Source: Bacteroidia bacterium
GTDB taxonomy: Bacteria; Bacteroidota; Bacteroidia; UKL13-3
Assembly (NCBI GenBank): GCA_025454975.1
Contig: JALONK010000001.1
Location: forward strand, 62,001 to 126,000
DNA: 64,000 nt
Direction of reading: 5' to 3'
Positions 27,366 through 37,711 of this stretch are shown one piece after another. The notes beneath the pieces were generated by a model. The model worked only from the letters and a program-made list of their open reading frames with translations. It did no database searches and was not told the DNA's origin. Position numbers and translations under genes: made by a program. Position 1 is the first letter of the stretch. Every line of letters starts with the position of its first letter.

Positions 27366-30166
27366 TGTGCCTCTAACCAGTTTTTCCCGATTCCTGTTTC
27401 TGTAACCACCGGCACTTTCAAAGGCATTGCTTTTCCCATTTCTTCTTGAACTAAATTTCGCATGAAGTCAATTTCGCTATAGTGCACATCAAATAATAAT
27501 TCATCATGTACTTGAAGGATCATTTTAGATTTTGTGATACCTTCATTTTTTAGGCGTCTATCAATATTTATCATAGCACATTTTATCATGTCTGCTGCAC
27601 TACCTTGAATAGGAGCATTAATCGCATTTCGTTCTGCAAATCCTCTCACAGTAAAATTAGCAGAATTTATATCTCTTAAATATCTTCTTCTTCCCATTAA
27701 TGTTTGCACATATCCGTGTTCTTTGGCAAAGTTAATGGTGTTATTCATGTAGGTTTTTATCATAGGATACTGTGCAAAATAGGCATCAATAATTTCTGCC
27801 GCTTCCTTCCTGGATATGCCAAGGTTTTGCGATAAACCAAATGCTGACTGGCCATAAATAATTCCAAAATTTACTGCTTTAGCATTCCGTCTTTGTTCTG
27901 ACGTAACCTCATCTATAGAAATACCATACACTTTAGAAGCAGTAGCCGTGTGGATGTCAATCCCCTGATTAAATGCGGCAATCATATTTTCTTCTTCAGC
28001 AATAGATGCAATAATGCGCAATTCAATTTGTGAATAATCAGCACTTAATAAAACATATTCTTCGTTTTTTGCTATGAATGCCTTTCTTACCTCTTTTCCT
28101 TTATCCGTTTTAATAGGTATGTTTTGTAAGTTAGGATTGTTTGAACTTAATCGGCCGGTTGCTGCTACGGCTTGATTAAATGAAGTATGCACACGTCCGG
28201 TAGTTTTATTTATTAATTCAGGTAAAGCATCAACATAAGTTGATTTTAGTTTTTGTAGTTGCCTAATTTCAAGAATCGCACGTACAATTTCATGTTCGGT
28301 AAGTCCATTTAATACTTCTTCTCCTGTTTGATATTGACCTGTTTTTGTTTTTTTAGCTTTCGGGTCAAGCTTTAACTTATCGAATAATACTTCTCCTAGT
28401 TGACGTGGAGATGCGATGTTAAATGTAACTCCGGCTAAGTCAATAATTTTTATTTCTAATGATTGAATTTCTTCTTGCAATTCGATTGAATAGGCACGCA
28501 GAAAGTTTTCGTCAACATGAATACCTTCATATTCCATAGCTGCCAATACCGGTATTAAAGGTTGTTCAAGCTCAAACAATAATTTTTCTGCTTCACGTTC
28601 TTTTAACTGAGGTGCTAATATTTGTTTTAATTGTAAGGTGATGTCAGTATCTTCTACAGCGTATTCTTTTACCTTTTCTAAATCAACATTTCGCATACTA
28701 AGCTGATTTTTTCCTTTTTTGCCAATCAACGTTTCAATGCTTACCGGTTCATAGTTAAGGTAGGTATCTGATAAATAATCCATGCCATGTCTTAAGTCAG
28801 GTTCAATTAAATAATGGGCCAGCATGGTATCAAATACAGGTCCTTTGAAGTCTAATCCATACAACCTTAAAATGCTTAAATCGTACTTTAAGTTCTGACA
28901 AATTTTGGTGATATTTTCGCTTTCAAATACAGGTTTAAAAAAAGCTAATCTTTGTTTAGCCTCATCGAAATTTTCCGGACAAGGGATATAATAACCATGG
29001 CCTTTTTTATAACTAAAGCTAAAACCAACAATATCGTTGTCTATTTTATCCAACCCAGAGGTTTCGGTATCAAAACATACTTCTTTTTGTTGCATTAATT
29101 CTTGTAGAATGGCCGACCACTGTGTAGGGTCATCAACCAAAATATATTCATGTTCAGTGTTGGTAATATTTTGTTTGGAGGTGGCGATATGTTCAACCTG
29201 TTTAACAACCTGATCCGGTGCAGGATTAAATAAATCATATCCACTTTTAATGGTCGTATTTCCTCCAATCGCTGATTGTTGTTCCGGCTCATTACCTAAT
29301 ACCCTTTTCAATAATGTTTTAAACTCCAATTCATTAAATAATGCTTCTAAAGCATTTTTATCGGGTTCCTCTATTATGAGTTTGTCTTCTTCAAATGGAA
29401 TTGGAACGGCAATATCTATTGTTGCTAAACGCTTACTTAAAAATGCTTGCTCTTTATTTTGCTCAACATTTTCTTTTTGTTTACCTTTTAGTTGATGAAG
29501 GTTTTCATATAAACCTTCCATATTACCAAATTTTTGCACCAGGGCTTTTGCGGTTTTTTCCCCAATTCCAGGTATTCCCGGAATATTATCAACCGCATCA
29601 CCCATCATCCCTAATATATCAATTACCTGACTTACATCTGTTATTTCCCATTTGCGCAGCACCTCATTAACTCCCATAATTTCATAGCTATTGCCCATGC
29701 GTGCAGGTTTGTATATGAAAATATGCTCGCTAACTAATTGACCAAAATCTTTATCCGGAGTCATCATATATACATCAAATCCTTTTTGTTCGGCCTGTTT
29801 AGCTAACGTGCCAATGATGTCATCAGCCTCGTAACCATCCATAATCAGCAATGGAATATTCATGGCCTCTGTAATCTTTAATATATACGGCAACGATCGT
29901 GTAATATCTTCCGGTTGCTCTTGACGATGTGCTTTATAAGCTTCAAATTCTTCATGTCGCGCTGTTGGAGCTGAGGTATCGAAACTTACACCAATGTGTG
30001 TAGGTTTTTCTTTTTTTAGGATGTCTAACACCGTATTTACATATCCAAAAATTGCAGAAGTGTTAAATCCATAAGAGGTTACTCTTGGGTTTTGACTAAA
30101 CGCAAAATAAGCTCTATACACCAAGGCCATGCCATCTAACAGAAATAATTTTTTACGTTGCTCCAT
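27362..30166 (-). CDS. polA: DNA polymerase I
   Basis: A 934-residue three-domain polymerase for Okazaki-fragment processing and repair. Residues 1-290 are the 5'-3' exonuclease (KLFLLDGMALVYRAYFAF; GMMGDAVDNIPGIPGIGEKTA). Residues about 340-530 are the 3'-5' proofreading domain with the metal ligands kept (CFDTETSGLD; YAVEDTDIT), unlike Bacillus-type enzymes. The polymerase domain has motif A DYSQIELRIIAS, motif B RRNAKAVNFGIIYG and motif C QVHDELLFDV. It lies 7 nt downstream of the HAD gene in the same direction. Confidence 0.97.
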   Translation of the reverse strand: MEQRKKLFLLDGMALVYRAYFAFSQNPRVTSYGFNTSAIFGYVNTVLDILKKEKPTHIGVSFDTSAPTARHEEFEAYKAHRQEQPEDITRSLPYILKITEAMNIPLLIMDGYEADDIIGTLAKQAEQKGFDVYMMTPDKDFGQLVSEHIFIYKPARMGNSYEIMGVNEVLRKWEITDVSQVIDILGMMGDAVDNIPGIPGIGEKTAKALVQKFGNMEGLYENLHQLKGKQKENVEQNKEQAFLSKRLATIDIAVPIPFEEDKLIIEEPDKNALEALFNELEFKTLLKRVLGNEPEQQSAIGGNTTIKSGYDLFNPAPDQVVKQVEHIATSKQNITNTEHEYILVDDPTQWSAILQELMQQKEVCFDTETSGLDKIDNDIVGFSFSYKKGHGYYIPCPENFDEAKQRLAFFKPVFESENITKICQNLKYDLSILRLYGLDFKGPVFDTMLAHYLIEPDLRHGMDYLSDTYLNYEPVSIETLIGKKGKNQLSMRNVDLEKVKEYAVEDTDITLQLKQILAPQLKEREAEKLLFELEQPLIPVLAAMEYEGIHVDENFLRAYSIELQEEIQSLEIKIIDLAGVTFNIASPRQLGEVLFDKLKLDPKAKKTKTGQYQTGEEVLNGLTEHEIVRAILEIRQLQKLKSTYVDALPELINKTTGRVHTSFNQAVAATGRLSSNNPNLQNIPIKTDKGKEVRKAFIAKNEEYVLLSADYSQIELRIIASIAEEENMIAAFNQGIDIHTATASKVYGISIDEVTSEQRRNAKAVNFGIIYGQSAFGLSQNLGISRKEAAEIIDAYFAQYPMIKTYMNNTINFAKEHGYVQTLMGRRRYLRDINSANFTVRGFAERNAINAPIQGSAADMIKCAMINIDRRLKNEGITKSKMILQVHDELLFDVHYSEIDFMRNLVQEEMGKAMPLKVPVVTETGIGKNWLEAH

Positions 30167-30173
30167 ATCGTTA

Positions 30174-30791
30174 TTAAATTGAATTTAGGTTTTGTTTTAT
30201 AAAAGGAATCAATTGGTTTTTTCTCACCCAAAAACCTTGTTCGGCTAGATTCATCATAGGTAGGTCTGATGCACTGTCGCTATAGGCTGCAACAATACGA
30301 TAGGGTTCTTTCATCTGTTGGTTTAACCGATTAATTTTTTCGTATCCTTTGCAATTGATACCCATATTTAATTTGTTTTCGTTAAAAGTTAAAGTAGTTC
30401 CGATTATTTCTAGGTTATTGTTGTTAATAAACGCTGCCTTCACCAATATTTCAGGTGAAGCTGTAATTATTATTATTCTGCAACCTTCATTAATTAATCT
30501 TTTCCATTCCTTAACCAGGTTGTCGTTAAAATACTTGCGATGATTATCCCAAAATGCATCTATATATTTTTGTAATTGCGACGGTGAAGTGAGTGTTAAA
30601 TAAGAAAGGAATATAGATTTAAATTTTTGTGTTGATATTAATTTTAGCCTCCATCCAATAAAAGCTATAAGATGTATGTGCATATGTGCAGCAAATCTCA
30701 AATTACTTTTAATAAGGAATAAATAAAATCGTTGTGTGCAATCATAACGATACAAGGTTTTGTCGAAATCAAATAGTGCCAACTTAACCAT
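30174..30791 (-). CDS. HAD-superfamily phosphatase (class IB)
   Basis: A 205-residue HAD hydrolase with motif I DFDKTLYRYD at residue 7, motif II IIITASPE and motif III YSDSASDLPMM. It overlaps the end of the UbiA gene by 8 nt, so the two are translated together. HAD phosphatases paired or fused with UbiA-type enzymes are common and probably dephosphorylate the polyprenyl-linked product, for example polyprenyl-phosphate 5-phosphoribose. Its role here is inferred from that pairing. Confidence 0.85.
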   Translation of the reverse strand: MVKLALFDFDKTLYRYDCTQRFYLFLIKSNLRFAAHMHIHLIAFIGWRLKLISTQKFKSIFLSYLTLTSPSQLQKYIDAFWDNHRKYFNDNLVKEWKRLINEGCRIIIITASPEILVKAAFINNNNLEIIGTTLTFNENKLNMGINCKGYEKINRLNQQMKEPYRIVAAYSDSASDLPMMNLAEQGFWVRKNQLIPFIKQNLNSI

Positions 30792-31662
30792 GTAAATAAA
30801 ATATTAATACCACAAAAATAATCCATCCTAATATGGTTATTTGAAGTGCTCTGTCGGTATAAAACATTACAGTTGGGTCTCCATCTGTTTCCTGTTTAGC
30901 ATGAATTAGGCGGATGTATCTAAAAATACCGAATACAACAAAAACGGCTGAATATTTTAGATAACTGTGTAAATGTTCAGGTATTGTTTCGGAGGTTAAT
31001 GTATATATCAAATAAGATGAAATACAAATTACTGCACATATATAAATATAAATATCTAATGTTTCTTTAGTGTAAGAAGATAGTACTTCTCTGTGTTTTC
31101 CTGCTGATTTATCGAGTAAGATAAGTTCAGATTTACGTTTACCAAAAGCAAGAAACAATGCGAGAAAAAAGGTTACCACCACAATCCAATCACTGGGTAC
31201 CACTTCAATTGCATAACATCCTGCCAACACCCTTAAAACAAAACCTGTTGCTATGCTAAAACAGTCGAGCAGGTTAATGTATTTCAGTTTAAATATATAT
31301 GCAATATTTAAGGTGAAGTAACCGATCAACACCCAAATAAAATACAATTGATTTACCCAAGCTGCCAAAATAAAAGATATTGTAAAACATAAGATAGCAA
31401 TGAGTATAGCATTACCCACACTTATTTTTTTTGATGGCAATGGTCGATGTTTTTTTCTCGGATGTAACTGGTCAGCATTTATGTCTTTTATATCATTAAT
31501 GATATAGATACATGAACTTAATAAACTAAAACATATGAATGCTGCAAATAGCTTTCCATAATATTCAACATGCAATAAGTTCATAGAAAAAACTAGTGGT
31601 GCAAACAACAACGTGTTTTTTACCCAACTTGAAACTCTAAGCAATTTTAAATATACTTGCAT
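30784..31662 (-). CDS. UbiA-family prenyltransferase, decaprenyl-phosphate phosphoribosyltransferase-like
   Basis: A 292-residue membrane protein with about nine helices. The first Asp-rich motif is NDIKDINADQLHPRKKHRPL near residue 60; the second is around DCFSIATGFVLRVLAG. This form of the first motif and the HAD partner fit the group that makes polyprenyl-phosphate 5-phosphoribose from PRPP (the mycobacterial Rv3806c type), rather than the quinone-pathway MenA, although I cannot rule that out. It is divergent from the GT-C gene, with only 30 bp between their starts. Confidence 0.8.
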   Translation of the reverse strand: MQVYLKLLRVSSWVKNTLLFAPLVFSMNLLHVEYYGKLFAAFICFSLLSSCIYIINDIKDINADQLHPRKKHRPLPSKKISVGNAILIAILCFTISFILAAWVNQLYFIWVLIGYFTLNIAYIFKLKYINLLDCFSIATGFVLRVLAGCYAIEVVPSDWIVVVTFFLALFLAFGKRKSELILLDKSAGKHREVLSSYTKETLDIYIYICAVICISSYLIYTLTSETIPEHLHSYLKYSAVFVVFGIFRYIRLIHAKQETDGDPTVMFYTDRALQITILGWIIFVVLIFYLHG

Positions 31663-31692
31663 GTGGTGCGAATATAAGTATCCACCTGATAA

Positions 31693-33399
31693 ATGAACAA
31701 GATAAATAACAGAACCGATTTTGATTTCAATAACTTCATGTTGTCGGTTGGGTTATTATTATTGATGTGGCCTGTCTTTCTTTATTATACAGCTTCATTT
31801 CAGCACCTTGTGTCAATTTCAATTCAAAAATTCCAATTAATCTATATTTCTGTTGTCTATCTTTTGTTGTTTTTGTTGATTAAGTATTATTATACAAAAT
31901 CGTATTTTTCATTAACAACCATAAGTGCTTGGGTTATATTTACATCAATCGTTTGGTTTTTTATTGCGCATCATCGTTTGGTTTTTGATAACAGTTACGA
32001 TGGTATTTGGTATCATCAGGAAGCGGTTCTAACATTGGCGAAGGGATGGAACCCGTTTCACCGATTAATGGAGCAAAGTGAAGGTTCGCAATTTGGCTCT
32101 TTCTATGTTAATCATTACCCAAAGGCAGCATGGACAGCCGAGGCTGTTATTTATGCATTCACCGGCTTTTTACAAAGTGCTAAAGCAGTTACTTGGATAT
32201 TCATGTCGGGACTCTTTTTTGTTTCTGTTTATGCCATAAAAAAACTAATCGCCTGTAATTGGCTGTTAGCGTGTGTTGTTGCTTTGTTAATTGCCGCAAA
32301 TCCCATTGCTATTACACAAACCTATAGTTTTTATGTGGATGGACAACTTGGAATAACCTTAACTGCGATGATAGTATTATTAATGTTACACGCAACTACA
32401 GGAGGGAAAGCATACTTTTATTTGGCATTAGCCATGTTTGGGTATGCTTCCAATTTAAAGTTTACAGGGCTTATTTATTCTTCAGTAATTGGGTTAGGAT
32501 ATGTGATTTATTTATTTGTATCTAAGAATAAACAATTAGTTAATTTACTTGCGATAATGAGTATCTGTGGTATGTTTTCGGTAGGTTTTTTGGGATACCC
32601 TACCTATGTTACAAATACCATAAATGCCAAGCATCCTTTTTTTCCAATTATGGGTCCCGAGTCGTTTGGCGACGTTATTGCTAAAATCCCGCGGCCTGCT
32701 GACTTTGAAGGGATGAACCGTTTTGAGAAATATTATAAAGGAATACTAGCAAACCCGGTTTATTGTAGAGCACCTTTAACTACTGCACCTAAACAATTGT
32801 TTAAGCCATTACCGGACAAGTACTATTTTACTCGAGCTGATTATGAAATAAGCGGTAATGGGCCATATTTTGCCGAGATTTTTTACTTTTGGATTCCTTT
32901 ATTATTAGCTTTTTTATGCTTACCGTTTAAGCATAAAAAATGGTATTTGTTTACAGTTTTTGTTATACTATTATCGGCCATTATTAATGAAGAATTTTGG
33001 TACGTACGCTATGCACCCCAACTATGGTTGTTGTATCTGGTTCCTGTTATTGCGTTGCTTTCTCATCCATACTTACGTTACTATAGTTATTTAATGGTAA
33101 TTATGTTATTAGTTAATGTTATGCAATTGGGCTATTGGAATTATTCAACGCATATTGCCGAATCAAATATGAATAGAAAGATCATGCAAAAATTGGCTAA
33201 GCTTAACCGACCGGCTAAGGTTTGGTTAGGTTGGCAAGTTACATTCCCGGTTTTAGCAAAGGAATTTAACCTTCCTATCCAAGTTGAGAAAGTACCAATG
33301 GATACAGAAAAATTTGGTGCATTTCATGGATTTAAAGAGGGAGAGTGGGGCATGTATTACAAAGCTGATTTATTAGAGGCAGAACAAATGGAGAAATAA
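31693..33399 (+). CDS. Integral membrane glycosyltransferase-like protein (GT-C type)
   Basis: A 568-residue protein with about twelve hydrophobic helices. An early extracytoplasmic loop carries acidic residues in DNSYDGIWYHQEAVLTL (about residue 98), as GT-C glycosyltransferases that use lipid-phosphate sugars do. I cannot assign a family or acceptor. The gene starts 30 bp from the divergent UbiA gene, so it could use the polyprenyl-phosphate sugar made there; this is inference. Confidence 0.65.
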   Translation: MNKINNRTDFDFNNFMLSVGLLLLMWPVFLYYTASFQHLVSISIQKFQLIYISVVYLLLFLLIKYYYTKSYFSLTTISAWVIFTSIVWFFIAHHRLVFDNSYDGIWYHQEAVLTLAKGWNPFHRLMEQSEGSQFGSFYVNHYPKAAWTAEAVIYAFTGFLQSAKAVTWIFMSGLFFVSVYAIKKLIACNWLLACVVALLIAANPIAITQTYSFYVDGQLGITLTAMIVLLMLHATTGGKAYFYLALAMFGYASNLKFTGLIYSSVIGLGYVIYLFVSKNKQLVNLLAIMSICGMFSVGFLGYPTYVTNTINAKHPFFPIMGPESFGDVIAKIPRPADFEGMNRFEKYYKGILANPVYCRAPLTTAPKQLFKPLPDKYYFTRADYEISGNGPYFAEIFYFWIPLLLAFLCLPFKHKKWYLFTVFVILLSAIINEEFWYVRYAPQLWLLYLVPVIALLSHPYLRYYSYLMVIMLLVNVMQLGYWNYSTHIAESNMNRKIMQKLAKLNRPAKVWLGWQVTFPVLAKEFNLPIQVEKVPMDTEKFGAFHGFKEGEWGMYYKADLLEAEQMEK

Positions 33400-33476
33400 C
33401 ATTAAAGTTTTTGCAGTGATAAGTACTTAATTACTCATATTTGTAAACCACAACTAGGAAGTGAAAATCATTTTTT

Positions 33477-34640
33477 ATGAGTTCAGACAAATACATGAAA
33501 AGAGGCGTTTCTTCTCAAAAAGAAGATGTACATGCTGCAATTAAAAATATTGATAAAGGGTTATTCCCACAGGCTTTTTGCAAAATTGTACCTGATTTTT
33601 TGGGAGGAGATGAGCAGTATTGTAATTTAATGCATGCTGACGGTGCAGGTACAAAAAGCAGTTTAGCTTATTTATATTGGAAAGAAACCGGTGATTTAAG
33701 TGTGTGGAAGGGGATTGCGCAAGACGCAATCGTGATGAACACTAATGATTTACTTGCCGCAGGAGTTTATCAAGATATATTAATATCGAGTACTATTGGC
33801 AGGAATAAAAATTTAATTCCGGGTGAAGTTATACAAGCCATTATTGAGGGTACAGAAGAGTTTATAGAGATGTTGAGAAGTTATGGCATAAATATTTATT
33901 CAACAGGAGGCGAAACAGCCGACGTAGGTGATTTAGTGCGCACCATAATTGTGGATAGCACTGTAACGGCAAGAGCTAAGCGCAACAGTATCATAGATAA
34001 TAGACATATTAAACCGGGGGATGTAATTGTTGGTTTTGCAAGTTTTGGTGAAGCTAAGTATGAGCACGAATATAATGCAGGGATGGGTAGTAATGGATTA
34101 ACAATGGCCAGGCATGATGTACTTCATGGTGATTATAAAAAAGTATCAGAAAGTTTTGATCCTTTGGTTCCAGAAGAGTTTGTATATACAGGTGGATTAA
34201 AGTTAACCACACAATTAGAAGGTCATCCGCTTACGGTTGGTAAAATGATTTTATCACCCACACGAACTTTTTCGCCACTTATAAAAACTGTTTTTCAGGA
34301 GTATTTTCATCATATACATGGCATGATACATTGCACGGGAGGTGCGCATACAAAGGTATTACATTATACCAATGGTTTAAGAATTGTAAAAGATGGCATG
34401 TTTGAAACACCTCCTTTGTTTAGGATGATTCAGGAGCAAAGTAATACTGAATGGTACGAAATGTATAAGGTGTTTAATATGGGAAGTTTGCTTGAGTTTT
34501 ATACTGATGAAATAACTGCGGGTGGACTTATACAAATCGCTAATTCCTACAATATCAACGCTCAAATTATAGGATATGTTGAGGCTGCTGAAAGCAAACA
34601 GGTAGTTGTTAAAACACCTCATGGCATTTTTGAGTATTAA
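33477..34640 (+). CDS. purM: Phosphoribosylformylglycinamidine cyclo-ligase
   Basis: A 387-residue AIR synthase, the long form usual in Bacteroidota. Signatures: KYMKRGVSSQKEDVHAA at the N-terminus, HADGAGTKSSLAYLYWK and AQDAIVMNTNDLLAAGVY for the ATP-grasp-unrelated PurM fold, and CTGGAHTKVLHYTNGLRI near residue 288. It is apart from purK-purE at 7-9 kb. A weak promoter candidate (TTTG at 33410, CATATTTG at 33436) lies upstream. Confidence 0.93.
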   Translation: MSSDKYMKRGVSSQKEDVHAAIKNIDKGLFPQAFCKIVPDFLGGDEQYCNLMHADGAGTKSSLAYLYWKETGDLSVWKGIAQDAIVMNTNDLLAAGVYQDILISSTIGRNKNLIPGEVIQAIIEGTEEFIEMLRSYGINIYSTGGETADVGDLVRTIIVDSTVTARAKRNSIIDNRHIKPGDVIVGFASFGEAKYEHEYNAGMGSNGLTMARHDVLHGDYKKVSESFDPLVPEEFVYTGGLKLTTQLEGHPLTVGKMILSPTRTFSPLIKTVFQEYFHHIHGMIHCTGGAHTKVLHYTNGLRIVKDGMFETPPLFRMIQEQSNTEWYEMYKVFNMGSLLEFYTDEITAGGLIQIANSYNINAQIIGYVEAAESKQVVVKTPHGIFEY

Positions 34641-34718
34641 ATTGTTGTTTCCTTTGGGAATTTCATCCTATTTTATGGCTGAATATTTTTATCTTGCGTG
34701 CCATTCAACTCACAGTAC

Positions 34719-35753
34719 ATGAAAGTATTAGTTACCGGAGGTGCCGGTTTTATTGGTTCGCATACCGTTGTAGAACTGCAACAGGCAGGCTACGATGTGG
34801 TTGCCATTGACAATTTTGAGAATTCAAGTAAGGAAGTTTTTCAATCTATTCAACAAATTTCAGGTAAGCCATTTATTGGTATTGAAGCCGATATCAGGGA
34901 TAAAAATAAATTAAATGAGGTATTTACAGCTTACCCTGACATTGAAGCTGTTATTCATTTTGCTGCTTATAAAGCTGTTGGCGAGTCGGTTGAAAATCCT
35001 TTAGCTTATTATGAAAATAATGTAGGAGGAACAGTAAATTTATTGGAGGCGATGAGAAATCACAGCGTAAAACATTTGGTGTTTTCTTCAAGCTGCACTG
35101 TATATGGTGATGTTCCTGCCGAAGCCCTTCCTATTACCGAAAGTTCACCTGTAGTTAAGGCAAATTCTCCTTATGGAAATACTAAAAAGGTATGTGAAGA
35201 GTTATTGTTTGATGTGTCGAAATCATCAGAAGTAAAAATTGTTGCCTTAAGATACTTTAATCCGATTGGTGCGCACGACAGTGCATTGATTGGTGAATTA
35301 CCTAATGGTGTACCGAATAATTTAATACCATTTGTTACCCAAACAGCCATTGGTATTCGCGAAAAACTAACAGTATTTGGTAACGATTATCCTACACGTG
35401 ATGGTAGTTGTATCCGTGATTTTATACATGTGGTTGATTTAGCAAAGGCACATGTAAAAGCCATTACATATTTAGCAAATACAAAGCGTAAGTTTGAAGT
35501 GTTTAACGTTGGAACCGGCAATGGGAATACTGTATTGGAGGTAATAACAGCCTTTGAAAAAGTAAGTGGCAGAAAATTAAATTACCAAATAGGCGGAAGA
35601 AGAGAAGGTGATGTTGTTCAAATTTTTGCTTCTTGTGATAAGGCTGAACAAGAGCTAGGATGGAAAGCAGAACGCACGTTAGAAAATGCTTTGGAAACAG
35701 CTTGGAAGTGGGAATTACACTTAGCTGACGTAAAAAAAAATCAAACAAATTAA
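34719..35753 (+). CDS. galE: UDP-glucose 4-epimerase
   Basis: A 344-residue extended SDR that interconverts UDP-glucose and UDP-galactose. NAD motif TGGAGFIGSHTV at residues 7-18, SSSCTVYG with the catalytic Ser/Thr, and YGNTK for Tyr and Lys near residue 150. The ATG at 34719 (MKVLVTGGAG) is chosen over an upstream in-frame ATG at 34698, because GalE proteins begin just before the Rossmann motif. It opens a set of sugar-nucleotide genes. Confidence 0.93.
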   Translation: MKVLVTGGAGFIGSHTVVELQQAGYDVVAIDNFENSSKEVFQSIQQISGKPFIGIEADIRDKNKLNEVFTAYPDIEAVIHFAAYKAVGESVENPLAYYENNVGGTVNLLEAMRNHSVKHLVFSSSCTVYGDVPAEALPITESSPVVKANSPYGNTKKVCEELLFDVSKSSEVKIVALRYFNPIGAHDSALIGELPNGVPNNLIPFVTQTAIGIREKLTVFGNDYPTRDGSCIRDFIHVVDLAKAHVKAITYLANTKRKFEVFNVGTGNGNTVLEVITAFEKVSGRKLNYQIGGRREGDVVQIFASCDKAEQELGWKAERTLENALETAWKWELHLADVKKNQTN

Positions 35754-35776
35754 GAACTAATAAATACATAACAATT

Positions 35777-36833
35777 ATGGCGCACAAAAAAATTCTTATT
35801 ACCGGAGGTGCCGGGTTTATCGGATCTCATGTAGTGAGGCTGTTTGTGAATAAATATCCCGATTATCATATTTATAATTTAGATAAGTTAACATACGCGG
35901 GCAACCTTAAGAATTTAACAGATATTGAACAAGCTTCAAATTATACTTTTATAAAGGCTGACATTGTAGATGCATCAAGCATTCAACAATTGTTTGAGCA
36001 ATATGGCTTTACCGACGTCATCCATTTAGCAGCAGAAAGTCATGTTGACAGAAGCATTGCTAATCCATTAGAGTTTGTTATGACTAATGTGGTAGGAACA
36101 GTGAATTTGCTTAATGCCGCTAAACATGCATGGAAAGATGAGTTGAACAACCATCTTTTTTATCATGTGTCAACTGATGAAGTATATGGAAGTTTGGATG
36201 ATGGAGGATTTTTTTTAGAGACCACTCCTTATGATCCGCAAAGCCCGTATAGCGCAAGTAAGGCATCTAGCGACCATTTTGTAAGGGCTTACCATAATAC
36301 TTAAATTAAGGGTAGTGCTAAGTAATTGTTCAAATAATTATGGTCCAAATCAATTTCCTGAAAAGTTAATTCCTTTATTTATAAACAATATCAGAAATAA
36401 TAAACCATTACCGGTGTATGGAAAAGGTGAGAATGTACGTGATTGGTTATATGTTGTTGATCATGCAAGGGCTATTGATGATGTGTTTCACAAAGGAAGA
36501 AATGGTGAAACTTACAATATTGGTGGATTTAATGAATGGGAAAACTTGGCCTTGATAAAGGTAATTTGCAAAACAATGGATGAAAAATTAGGACGTGAAA
36601 TCGGAACATCCGAACAACTCATAACCTATGTTACCGATAGGGCAGGGCATGATTTAAGATATGCCATAGATGCCAATAAAATTATGAATGAACTGGGGTG
36701 GCAACCATCCTTACAGTTTGAAGAGGGAATTTCGAAAACTATTGATTGGTATATGCAAAATCAACAATGGATGGATGAGGTTACAAGTGGAGATTATCAG
36801 AAATATTATTCAAACATGTACGCTAACCGATAA
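35777..36833 (+). pseudogene. rfbB: dTDP-glucose 4,6-dehydratase, frameshifted by 2 nt
   Basis: The N-terminal part (175 residues to the stop at 36304) has TGGAGFIGSHVV, STDEVYG and the catalytic YSASK. The C-terminal part continues in another frame with VVLSNCSNNYGPNQFPEKLIPLF to YYSNMYANR at 36833. At 36299-36308 the sequence reads ACTTAAATTAAGG; restoring one TA gives ACT TAT AAA TTA AGG and joins the parts as NTYKLRVVLSNCSNNYG, which is the normal RmlB sequence. Everything else is intact. The lesion is either a recent mutation or an assembly/sequencing error; rfbA follows 3 nt later. Confidence 0.92.
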
Positions 36834-36836
36834 AAA

Positions 36837-37706
36837 ATGAAAGGAATTATTTTAGCAGGGGGCAGTGGAACCAGGTTACATCCCTTAACATTAGCTGTTA
36901 GTAAACAACTGATGCCGGTTTATGATAAACCCATGATTTATTATCCGCTTTCAGTATTGATGTTGGCAGGTATCAAAGAAATTTTAATTATATCAACACC
37001 ACACGACTTGCCGGGTTTTAAAAAATTACTAGGCGATGGTAGTCAGGTTGGTTGTAGGTTTGAATATGCCGAACAACCTAGTCCGGATGGTTTAGCTCAG
37101 GCTTTTATCATTGGCGAATCCTTTATTGGTGATGATAAAGTTGCTTTGATTTTAGGCGACAATATATTTTTCAGTGCAGGTTTAAGTCAGTTATTAAGGG
37201 CAAATAATAACCCGGATGGCGGTGTGGTTTTCGCTTATCATGTTTTAGATCCTGAGCGATACGGTGTAGTTGAATTTGATTCTGATATGAATGCCATAAG
37301 TATAGAAGAAAAGCCAACAGAACCTAAATCGAATTATGCTGTTCCCGGCTTATATTTTTATGATAACGACGTGGTTGAAATTGCAAAAAACATAAAACCA
37401 TCCCCGCGCGGTGAACTTGAAATTACAGATGTAAATAAGGTATATCTGGAGCGTAAAAAATTAAAGGTTGGTGTTTTACAACGAGGCACGGCATGGCTTG
37501 ATACGGGCACTTTTCAATCGCTTATGCAAGCCGGGCAATTTGTGCAAGTGATTGAAGAAAGACAGGGTTTGAAAATTGGTTGTATTGAGGAAATCGCATA
37601 TAAAAATGGGTGGATCAATGAACAACAACTTGAGCAACAAGCACAACATTTAATGAAAAGCGGATACGGAAAATATTTAATAAGTTTAATAAAAAAGAAA
37701 AAGTAA
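36837..37706 (+). CDS. rfbA: Glucose-1-phosphate thymidylyltransferase
   Basis: A 289-residue nucleotidyltransferase that makes dTDP-glucose, the substrate of RfbB. The signature [18 protein letters not shown] is at residue 8, then [11 protein letters not shown] and ILGDNIFF. The C-terminal helices match the RmlA short form. rfbC and rfbD are not in the window, so the final sugar (rhamnose or another 6-deoxy sugar) cannot be stated. Confidence 0.95.
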   Translation: MKGIILAGGSGTRLHPLTLAVSKQLMPVYDKPMIYYPLSVLMLAGIKEILIISTPHDLPGFKKLLGDGSQVGCRFEYAEQPSPDGLAQAFIIGESFIGDDKVALILGDNIFFSAGLSQLLRANNNPDGGVVFAYHVLDPERYGVVEFDSDMNAISIEEKPTEPKSNYAVPGLYFYDNDVVEIAKNIKPSPRGELEITDVNKVYLERKKLKVGVLQRGTAWLDTGTFQSLMQAGQFVQVIEERQGLKIGCIEEIAYKNGWINEQQLEQQAQHLMKSGYGKYLISLIKKKK

Positions 37707-37711
37707 TAGAT

